Assembly: GCA_903913215.1 (NCBI GenBank)
Contig: CAIWKE010000039.1
Span: 1 to 57,325, forward strand
Length of the DNA: 57,325 nt
Direction of reading: 5' to 3'
Origin: an uncultured Holophagaceae bacterium
Lineage (GTDB): Bacteria > Acidobacteriota > Holophagae > Holophagales > Holophagaceae
Shown: piece by piece, positions 51,252 to 57,325 of the stretch
Numbering within the stretch: position 1 is the stretch's first letter
Layout: every line of letters begins with the position of its first letter
The notes under the pieces: model-generated
Database searches by the model: none
What the model saw: the letters and a program-made list of their open reading frames with translations, nothing else
What the model was told of the DNA's origin: nothing
Made by a program: the position numbers and the translations under genes

Positions 51252-52601
51252 TCAGCTCTTCGGAGCCTGGCGGATTTTCTTCTGACGGCTTGAGTAGAGG
51301 GTTTCCGAGGAGATGACGACCTTCGAAGGTGCTTTGTAAGGAGCCAGGGCAGCCATGCATGCTTTGCGTATGCGCACCTTGAGCGCGCCCACATCCTCAG
51401 GCTCGGCCAATGAGACTTTCGCAACCACGATCTGCCCAAGCAGGGGATGCCGTTCACCAAACACCGCCACATCCAGGACATTGTCGAGTGAAAGGATCAC
51501 GTCCTCGATTTCCGTGGGATAAACCTTCTGCCCTCCCACGTTGATGAGGTCTGTGATTCGGCCGAGAATACGGAAGTAGTCTCCGTCCACCTCCACCCGG
51601 TCCTGGGTATTGAACCAGCCCTCGGCATCAAACTCGGAGGGCGCGTTGAGGTAGCCGACCATGGCGTAGTCGGACTTGATCCAGAGGATGTCGTCCAGGA
51701 CCTTGGTCTGGAACCCTTCGCCGCCGATTCGCACCCAGAGAGATCCATCGGGACGGGACTGGGACCTCAGGACCCCCACCTCAGACAGACCGTAAGTCTG
51801 CTGGAACTCCACACTCGGAAAAGCCTGCCGGATGCGATCCAGGGTTGTCTGCGGCATGACCTCGGTGCCGTAGGTGATCCGCTTCAAGGACCCGAGGTCA
51901 TAGTTTTCGTGGAGCCTGGAGGTGATGAGCATGGTGAGGAAAGAAGGCGTAGTGGGCAGCAGCTGAACTTTGAAATTCTGGATGGCTTCGCAGATGCTGG
52001 CAGCCGAGCGGTTTCGTACCGTGACGACATGGCCCAGGCTTGAGGTGATGGCCAGAATGGTATTGATGCCGCCGAAATGATCCAGCATTAGGAACGGGAT
52101 GGCCGTTACGGCCTGACGAACCTTGCGGAACTTGTCAGCGACGCGATTGAAGTCGTGGAGGATCCCCTTGGGTTTCCCTGTAGAACCCGAGGAGAAGAGC
52201 ACCAGGCCCGGGGCGCCTGTCTTCAGGAAATCGGCCAGGAGCGCGTTATCCGTGGGGATGCGCCGCTCGACGATGTTGACTTGAATATCCCCCACCTCGA
52301 ATTCGGCAAACCAGTCACAACCAGAAACGGCCAGGGCTGTATCGAGCTCGATCACGGAATCCCGGGACAGCGGGATGATGACATTCCGGTTCTGGGCCAG
52401 GGCCAGAATGAGACAGACCACCTCGGGCGAGTAATCGCCGAGGATAAGGACCGACTCGCCGGGCTGGATGCACCTGGCGCGAATCTCGGTGCCAAAAGCA
52501 TCCACCTTTGTGATCACCTCACCGTAGGAGACGTTCCTCCCCTCATGGGTGAAAGCCGGACTTTCAGGGAGCGTTGCAAAGCGCTCGAGCAGCCATTCCA
52601 T
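51252..52601 (-). CDS. AMP-forming acyl ligase (acyl-CoA or acyl-ACP synthetase)
   Basis: The 449-residue class I adenylating enzyme has the P-loop VLFSSGSTGKPKGILHD near residue 130, YGLSEVG near 255, and the ILGRITDLINVGGQKVYPTEIE hinge near 355 across two blocks. It lacks a long-chain subgroup signature and is short, like ligases that load carrier proteins. The ATG at 52601 with AAGGAG nine bases upstream is preferred. Between a KAS III gene and an FdtA gene it could prime or recycle the acyl group on the nearby carrier protein. Confidence 0.78.
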   Translation of the reverse strand: MEWLLERFATLPESPAFTHEGRNVSYGEVITKVDAFGTEIRARCIQPGESVLILGDYSPEVVCLILALAQNRNVIIPLSRDSVIELDTALAVSGCDWFAEFEVGDIQVNIVERRIPTDNALLADFLKTGAPGLVLFSSGSTGKPKGILHDFNRVADKFRKVRQAVTAIPFLMLDHFGGINTILAITSSLGHVVTVRNRSAASICEAIQNFKVQLLPTTPSFLTMLITSRLHENYDLGSLKRITYGTEVMPQTTLDRIRQAFPSVEFQQTYGLSEVGVLRSQSRPDGSLWVRIGGEGFQTKVLDDILWIKSDYAMVGYLNAPSEFDAEGWFNTQDRVEVDGDYFRILGRITDLINVGGQKVYPTEIEDVILSLDNVLDVAVFGERHPLLGQIVVAKVSLAEPEDVGALKVRIRKACMAALAPYKAPSKVVISSETLYSSRQKKIRQAPKS

Positions 52602-52614
52602 CGAGTCCATCTCC

Positions 52615-53622
52615 TTAGACCTCAATGAGGGCTGTTCCTGCCGAGAGCCCTACCCCAAAGCCAGCAATCAATACGAGCATTCCCGGGACGAGGCGCCCCT
52701 CCTTCTCGGCCATGCCCAGAGCGATGGGAATGGAGGCGGAAACAGTGTTGCCAACGGTTTCGAGATAGCGGAAGGACTTGCCTTGAGGAATTCGCAAATT
52801 TCGTTCCAGTGAATCCAGCGTAAGTTCACTGGCCTGGTGGAAGACAAACAGGTCGATGTCGCTGATCTTCAGGCTGTTCCGGGACAGGATGGCCTCGATC
52901 TGCTTGGGCATGATCGTGCTGATGAAGGACCAGACACCTAGCCCATCCATATGGATGTCCTCCCGTGAGCGCAGGTTGCCGCTGTCATCCACCTCCACCC
53001 TGGCTGAATTCGCATCCTTGGGCTCGCGGCAGCCACCGGCAGGCACACAGAACTTCCGCCAGTTCCTGCCGCTGCTCCAGAGCTCGAAATCCATCAGCTT
53101 CAACCGATCGGTCCTGGCCGACACCAGGGTGGCAGCCGCACCATCGCCGAACAGCACCCGGGCGGAACGGTCCCCGGGGTTGATCAGGCGGGAATAGGTG
53201 TCGCCGTTGACCAGGAGCAGGCGCTCGCCCTGCCCGCCCAGGATCAATCCCCGACAGATGGCCAGACCATAGACGAAGCCGGAGCAGGCCAGGTTGATGT
53301 CGAAGGCCAGGATCCGATCCCCTAGCCCAAGCTTCTCCTGGAGCAGGAAGGCGTTGGACGGCATAACGAAATCCGGGGTCTGGGTGCAGAATACGATCCC
53401 GTCAATCTCCTCTTTCGGCACCTTCTGCAGCACCTCCTGGCAGGCGAGGAAGGCCAGATCCAGAGTTGTCTCGCCGAGAGCAGCGATGTGCCTGGATTTG
53501 ACGCCGGACTTGGCGGCCACCTGGTCCATGCGCCAAGCCGGGTTTTCTGCGGCCAGATCCGCGTTGGTCACCACCGTTGTTGGCAGTGAGTGGGCCAGGG
53601 CTTCGATGCCGATCACCTGCAT
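52615..53622 (-). CDS. 3-oxoacyl-ACP synthase III (KAS III, FabH-like)
   Basis: The 335-residue product has the KAS III catalytic triad: Cys113 (INLACSGFVYG), His262 (VFHQAS) and Asn292 (VGNTVSASIP). KAS III condenses an acyl-CoA with malonyl-ACP. Its place in a sugar cluster with its own ACP and reductase argues against a housekeeping role and for a short dedicated acyl group. The ATG at 53622 has AGGTGA upstream. It overlaps the end of the hydrolase gene region by a few bases at most. Confidence 0.87.
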   Translation of the reverse strand: MQVIGIEALAHSLPTTVVTNADLAAENPAWRMDQVAAKSGVKSRHIAALGETTLDLAFLACQEVLQKVPKEEIDGIVFCTQTPDFVMPSNAFLLQEKLGLGDRILAFDINLACSGFVYGLAICRGLILGGQGERLLLVNGDTYSRLINPGDRSARVLFGDGAAATLVSARTDRLKLMDFELWSSGRNWRKFCVPAGGCREPKDANSARVEVDDSGNLRSREDIHMDGLGVWSFISTIMPKQIEAILSRNSLKISDIDLFVFHQASELTLDSLERNLRIPQGKSFRYLETVGNTVSASIPIALGMAEKEGRLVPGMLVLIAGFGVGLSAGTALIEV

Positions 53623-53630
53623 GACGATGC

Positions 53631-54320
53631 TCACCTCTCACGTTCTGAAGATTCTAGCAAGCCAAGGAACCGCAGCAGGGGCAGGTTGTCCCGCTGGATG
53701 TCGGCAAACGTGGCGCAGTCTCCGTGGCCTGGCAGCACGAGCGCTTCGCCTGGCAGGCTGTCCCAGAAGCCCAGGAGGGTCGTTTTGAGGGTGGCGGGGT
53801 CCCCTTCTGGGAGTTTGGACAGGCCGACACCGTAGCCAAACAAGGTGTCCCCCGTGAAGAGGGCCTGACCGAACTGAACCAGGCAACTCCCGGGTGTATG
53901 GCCGGGCGCGGTGAGGAATCGGAGTTCGCGACCTCCAATGTTCATGGAGAGGCCCTCGGCCTCCTCGATCTTGGGCTGCTTCAAGGAGAAGGGGATCCTG
54001 AAGGCCATCATCAGAAAATTCCCCCCTCGCAACGTCTTGAGATCAAGTCCGTGCAGATAGCAGGGCGCGCCATACTTGGTCTGGAAGTGGGCGGCACTGC
54101 CCACGTGATCGAAATGCCCGTGGGTGCAAAAAATGTGACGCGGCTGCAGACCCAGATGCTGGAGGCCCACCTCGATGACCTCGACATCTGTGCCCGGGTC
54201 TACCAAAAAGCAGGCGCCGGGTTCCCCGGTGGCACAGATATACGAATTGGAGGCAAAAAGCCTATTGGCAACCCGCCAGATGCCATGCCCGACTTGGCTT
54301 ATGGAATCCAAGGGCTCCAC
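53631..54320 (-). CDS. Metallo-beta-lactamase-fold hydrolase
   Basis: The 229-residue product has the glyoxalase-II-like motif THGHFDHVG (His67, His69, Asp71, His72), LTAPGHTPGSC near 138, a GDTLFG segment near 157 and LPGHGD near 198. These supply a two-metal site. In this cluster a role as thioesterase or editing hydrolase for ACP- or CoA-bound acyl groups is possible but unproven. The gene directly follows the SDR gene with no gap. Confidence 0.83.
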   Translation of the reverse strand: MEPLDSISQVGHGIWRVANRLFASNSYICATGEPGACFLVDPGTDVEVIEVGLQHLGLQPRHIFCTHGHFDHVGSAAHFQTKYGAPCYLHGLDLKTLRGGNFLMMAFRIPFSLKQPKIEEAEGLSMNIGGRELRFLTAPGHTPGSCLVQFGQALFTGDTLFGYGVGLSKLPEGDPATLKTTLLGFWDSLPGEALVLPGHGDCATFADIQRDNLPLLRFLGLLESSERER

Positions 54321-55037
54321 CTAGTGCACTCCTCCCAGATTGAGGGTCTGGGCAGTGATGTAGGAGCTTCGACCCGAGGCGAAGAAGTCGATTACGTTGA
54401 GGATGTCTTCGGGTTGGGCAGGGCGGGGCAGTGGCAGGCCCCCGATGACTTCCTGAATGGTTTCCTGGGGCAACTGGCGCAGCATATCGGTCTCGATGGC
54501 GGAAATCGCCAGAGTGTTGACGGTGATACCGAAGGGGGCGAATTCCTTCGCCATGATGTTGCCCATGACGGTCAGGCCGGCCTTGCACGCTGCATACATC
54601 GTATCGCCCATGGGCTCCAGGCTCACGGCCATGGAACTGATGTTGATGATGCGGCCCCACTTCTCCTTGCGCATCAGCTTCGCGGCCTCCCTGGACACGA
54701 GGAAGGCACCCAGAAGGTTGGTGTCCACCATGCTCTTGGCCGCGCTGGCAGCCATGATGAGGGCGTATTGAGAGGTCAGCACCGCAGCATTGTTCACCAC
54801 GATATGGAGCGCGGGGAACTCCCTGCGGACGGCCATGAAGGCCTGTAGAACCTGATTGGGGTCTGCAATATCGGCCTGGAAGTGCCGGTAGCGCTCATGC
54901 TGGTAGGTAGCCTCACCACGGCCGAAGCCGAGGACTGTCGCACCGTGCAGGAGAAGGTGTTCGCTTATGAGCCGGCCCACCCCCCGGCTGCTGCCGGTGA
55001 TGAGCGCGACCCGACCGGAATAGACTTCCCCCGGCAT
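54321..55037 (-). CDS. SDR-family reductase (FabG-like)
   Basis: The 238-residue short-chain dehydrogenase has the cofactor motif TGSSRGVG (14-21), VNNAA near 81, the active-site Ser near 134, and Tyr148/Lys152 in YAACK. It resembles 3-oxoacyl-ACP reductases. Beside a KAS III and an ACP it should reduce the 3-keto product to 3-hydroxyacyl. The gene starts five bases after the ACP stop. A sugar substrate cannot be excluded. Confidence 0.83.
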   Translation of the reverse strand: MPGEVYSGRVALITGSSRGVGRLISEHLLLHGATVLGFGRGEATYQHERYRHFQADIADPNQVLQAFMAVRREFPALHIVVNNAAVLTSQYALIMAASAAKSMVDTNLLGAFLVSREAAKLMRKEKWGRIINISSMAVSLEPMGDTMYAACKAGLTVMGNIMAKEFAPFGITVNTLAISAIETDMLRQLPQETIQEVIGGLPLPRPAQPEDILNVIDFFASGRSSYITAQTLNLGGVH

Positions 55038-55042
55038 GCTAA

Positions 55043-55348
55043 TCAGGCCCTTTCGTGAGTTAACTGGAGCACATAGGCGCAGAGCGTCCGTACACTGGTG
55101 AACGGGGATACCTGCTGACTCAGGGCCTGATCATCCGTGAGGCTGATGGGCTCTCCGACCGCGTCAGAGACCGCCATTTCCACATCCGAAATGACGGAAA
55201 CGAGGGCCAGGGAATCCAGAGCGGAGGCGCCACCGAAGAGAGCCGTATCAACATCCAGGGGGACCTGGCTGGAGGCATCCCTTTCCAGGTTCAGATTGGT
55301 GAGGGCCTGGAAAATGATCGCCAGGATGGCTTCTTGGCTGGGAACCAT
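55043..55348 (-). CDS. Acyl carrier protein
   Basis: The 101-residue product has the carrier-protein attachment site in FGGASALDSLALVSVI, with Ser46 as phosphopantetheine site. It is longer than the housekeeping ACP and less acidic, as seen in dedicated carrier proteins. The ATG at 55348 with AAAGGA upstream is the plausible start; the long upstream frame has no homology. It is followed directly by the reductase gene. It likely holds the acyl group that the cluster builds. Confidence 0.82.
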   Translation of the reverse strand: MVPSQEAILAIIFQALTNLNLERDASSQVPLDVDTALFGGASALDSLALVSVISDVEMAVSDAVGEPISLTDDQALSQQVSPFTSVRTLCAYVLQLTHERA

Positions 55349-55374
55349 GAGGTTTCCTTTCACGAATGATTGCA

Positions 55375-55968
55375 CTAGGCGGGCTTGTTGATGTTGCTTC
55401 GACCGGCGGCGATCAGTGCGCGCATTCGCGGCAGGGAGATCCTCCGATATTCGTCTTCTAGTAGGCCCATGCAGATCGCATCTTGAAAATGGTTGTTGAT
55501 GAAATAGTGACGGCGCAGGCGGCCCTCTTCCTTCATTCCAAGGTAGCACTGCCACTTGTACATTGGCTTGTTGTCCGAGGCGATGGTGCCATGGACCCTG
55601 ACGAGTTGAAGGGTGTCAAAGGCAAACTCGTAGAGCAGTTTCATGGCTTCGACCGCCACGGGAAACCCCCGACAGGCCTCCTCTTCGCCAATGAGAAAAC
55701 GGGCCGGTTCTGCATGCCGGTTGACCTGATTTACCCCGACGAGAGAAAGCATTCCGACCGGGGTCCCGTCCTTCAGTTCGATGACGAAGTTGTACTCAGA
55801 ATCAGGCCGAGAACTGATCCAGGCCCTTTGGGCGGCCAGGGTCCCAGCCCCCTGATTCAGGTTGATTGCCCGCTGGCTCTGGCGCCACTTGAGCGTCATT
55901 TCCGCGTCTTCGACCCCAAGAGGTCGAAGGCTGACGAACTCGCCGGTGAGTGTTTTCATGTTCGACAT
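55375..55968 (-). CDS. GNAT-family N-acyltransferase
   Basis: The 197-residue product is a RimJ/Acetyltransf_3-type GNAT protein, starting FVSLRPLGVEDAEMTLKWR with RVHGTIASDNKPMYKW near 140 in the acyl-binding region. Between dTDP-sugar and acyl-assembly genes it is the best candidate to transfer the acyl group to the amino sugar. It replaces the hexapeptide-repeat FdtC/QdtC acetyltransferases of known pathways. The ATG at 55968 is chosen because homology starts there. It starts 16 bases after the rmlB stop. Confidence 0.78.
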   Translation of the reverse strand: MSNMKTLTGEFVSLRPLGVEDAEMTLKWRQSQRAINLNQGAGTLAAQRAWISSRPDSEYNFVIELKDGTPVGMLSLVGVNQVNRHAEPARFLIGEEEACRGFPVAVEAMKLLYEFAFDTLQLVRVHGTIASDNKPMYKWQCYLGMKEEGRLRRHYFINNHFQDAICMGLLEDEYRRISLPRMRALIAAGRSNINKPA

Positions 55969-55984
55969 CGCCAATCCCCAAAGG

Positions 55985-56968
55985 TTATCGTTTCGCGCCT
56001 GCAAGGTACCAGGCCACCGTTTCGGCCAGCCCCGCTTCGAAGCCCGTCGCCACCTTCCAGCCCAGTTCTCGCTGGATCTTGCTGGCGTCAATGGCATAGC
56101 GCCGATCATGGCCGGCCCGATCCTGGACGTAGGTCTTCTGCTTCAGACCTGTGCCCTGGGGGCGGCCCAAGTGCTGGTCCACCAGCTCGCAGAGCAGGTC
56201 CACTAATTCCAGGTTGGTCCGTTCGTTGTCCCCGCCCACGCAATAGGTCTCACCGGCCAGGCCCTTGAGCATGACTGTCTCCAGGGCGGCACAGTGATCC
56301 TCTACGAAGAGCCAGTCGCGGATGTTCAAGCCGTCGCCGTAGATCGGAATGGCCTCGCCCTTCACCAAGCGGGTGATGACCAGGGGGATGAGCTTCTCCG
56401 GGTGCTGCCGGGGGCCGTAGTTGTTGGAGCAGTTGGTGGTGACGGTGTTCAGGCCGTAGGTGTGGTGGTAGGCCCGCACCAGATGGTCGCTTCCAGCTTT
56501 GGAGGCGCTGTAGGGGCTGTTGGGCGCGTAGGCCAACTCCTCGTGGAACTTGCCCGTCTCGCCCAGGGAGCCGTAGACCTCGTCGGTGCTGATGTGGAGG
56601 AACCGGCAGTCCCCCTGCCCCGCCCAGGCCTGACGGGCTGCCTCCAGCATGGAGAAGGTGCCCACCACATTGGTCTGAATGAAGGCGCCGGGCCCCGTGA
56701 TGCTGCGATCCACGTGACTTTCCGCCGCCAAGTGGAAGACCTTTTTGATGCCGTTGGTCTCGATGAGGTGCCGGACCAGCTCCAGGTTCTGGATGTCGCC
56801 CACCACCAGCTCCACACCCTCGAGGCCGTCGATCTGACTGCGGTCCGCGGCGTAGGTCAGCTTGTCCAGGACCACGACACGGTCCTTCGGGTGGTTGCGA
56901 TGCCAGCGGTGGACCAGATTACTGCCGATGAAGCCAGCGCCGCCGGTGATGAGAATGGTTTCAGACAT
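55985..56968 (-). CDS. rfbB: dTDP-glucose 4,6-dehydratase
   Basis: RmlB makes dTDP-4-keto-6-deoxyglucose, the branch point to rhamnose and to 3-aminosugars. The 327-residue product has the NAD motif TGGAGFIGSN (8-17), LAAESHVDRSI near 79, HISTDEVYG near 118, and YSASKAGSD near 147 with the Tyr/Lys pair. It is the first complete gene of the sugar-acyl set and provides the substrate for the FdtA-like isomerase. Confidence 0.95.
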   Translation of the reverse strand: MSETILITGGAGFIGSNLVHRWHRNHPKDRVVVLDKLTYAADRSQIDGLEGVELVVGDIQNLELVRHLIETNGIKKVFHLAAESHVDRSITGPGAFIQTNVVGTFSMLEAARQAWAGQGDCRFLHISTDEVYGSLGETGKFHEELAYAPNSPYSASKAGSDHLVRAYHHTYGLNTVTTNCSNNYGPRQHPEKLIPLVITRLVKGEAIPIYGDGLNIRDWLFVEDHCAALETVMLKGLAGETYCVGGDNERTNLELVDLLCELVDQHLGRPQGTGLKQKTYVQDRAGHDRRYAIDASKIQRELGWKVATGFEAGLAETVAWYLAGAKR

Positions 56969-56984
56969 AAGCGCTCACCTTAGA

Positions 56985-57040
56985 GAATAAAGAAAAAGAT
57001 CACCACCAAGACGCCAAGAAAAGCAGAAAAATAAAAAAAG
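56985..57040. repeat. Single repeat arm with CACCACCAAGACGCCAAG
   Basis: An A-rich stretch carries GATCACCACCAAGACGCCAAGAA between rmlD and rmlB. It is the same word style as the outer arm of the element near 5600. Only one arm is visible. Confidence 0.5.
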
Positions 57041-57044
57041 AATG

Positions 57045-57325
57045 CTAAGGCTCTGGACGCTGAACCACATCCAATAGGGCCTCGTGCCAGTGAGGCATGA
57101 GGTCGGTGCCGAGGGTGGCGCGGCGGCTGCCATCCAGCACCGAATAGGCGGGGCGGGTGGCGGGTGTGGGGTAGTCGGCGGTGATGCAGGGGCTGAGGTC
57201 CACTTGCATGCCCTTGGCCTCGAAGATCGCTTTGGCAAAGCCGTACCAGGTGGTCTCCCCCTGGCAGGTGGTGTGGACGAGGCCCTGCCACTGCTGCTCG
57301 GCGGCCAGCTTGAGCTGCCGCGCCA
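57045..57325 (-). CDS. rfbD: dTDP-4-dehydrorhamnose reductase, C-terminal part
   Basis: The gene enters from the right edge and ends at a TAG at 57045-57047; about 92 codons are visible. The translated tail contains GLVHTTCQGETTWYGFAKAI, PTPATRPAYSVLDGS and LMPHWHEALLDVV, which match the C-terminus of RmlD, the final enzyme of dTDP-rhamnose synthesis. Its start and NAD-binding region lie outside the window. It lies upstream of rmlB in the same direction and suggests the cell also makes dTDP-rhamnose. Confidence 0.85.
   Translation of the reverse strand, partial: ARQLKLAAEQQWQGLVHTTCQGETTWYGFAKAIFEAKGMQVDLSPCITADYPTPATRPAYSVLDGSRRATLGTDLMPHWHEALLDVVQRPEP

Overview
The window is GC-rich, densely coded bacterial chromosome. 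Several traits suggest a Holophaga/Geothrix-type member of the Acidobacteriota: a flagellar fliO-fliP pair, a complete C5 heme operon, isoquinoline-oxidoreductase-type molybdenum hydroxylase genes, a CheZ-like/PATAN signalling set, and many intergenic inverted repeats built from GAAGAC, CACGAAG and CGCAGAGAG words. The placement is inferred from gene content, not from a marker-gene comparison. No rRNA, tRNA or CRISPR array was seen.

Layout. (1) 1-2310: the left edge carries the start of a phage terminase large subunit that appears to run into an intein. At about 283-292 it is fused to the reverse complement of fliP, so fliP has lost its 3' end. fliO and a secreted NTF2-like protein follow. 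(2) 2399-9010: a molybdenum hydroxylase (small and large subunits plus a MobA-like nucleotidyltransferase), then an HxlR-type regulator divergent from flavodoxin, thioredoxin, nitroreductase and aldo/keto reductase genes. (3) 9072-13196: urocanate hydratase, a YchJ-like protein, a DUF1684 protein and a DUF1028-TPR protein. (4) 13308-23482: lspA-ileS, mscL with a zinc ribbon, an OmpA-type protein, a two-gene acyl-CoA carboxylase set followed by a decayed partial copy of its biotinyl domain, a lipoprotein, coaBC-DinB and a divergent rpoZ-like gene. (5) 23624-29486: a TetR-controlled, translationally coupled efflux operon (membrane fusion lipoprotein, two ATPases, two permeases). (6) 29488-37493: DODA-type dioxygenase; pdxJ coupled to a response regulator, a PATAN protein and a HAMP/CheZ-like phosphatase; a Xer-type recombinase with a FAH-family hydrolase; a long-chain acyl-CoA synthetase; a secreted phosphatase.

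(7) 37716-46500 on the minus strand: aroC-hemA-hemC-hemD-hemB-hemL-hemE-hemN, the route from glutamyl-tRNA to protoporphyrinogen IX in one direction, interrupted only by short repeats on both sides of hemL. (8) 46580-57325: a Wzi-type capsule assembly protein converges with a sugar/acyl cluster read as rmlD-rmlB-GNAT-ACP-SDR-MBL hydrolase-KAS III-adenylating ligase-FdtA-FdtB-glycosyltransferase.

The most attractive candidate for an undescribed system is region 8. RmlB, FdtA and FdtB should make a dTDP-3-amino-3,6-dideoxyhexose. The embedded acyl carrier protein, KAS III, ketoreductase and ligase could build a dedicated 3-hydroxyacyl group, and the GNAT protein could place it on the amino sugar. 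Second are the response regulator/PATAN/HAMP-CheZ cassette and the intergenic repeat family. The terminase/fliP junction should first be tested as a possible assembly chimera.
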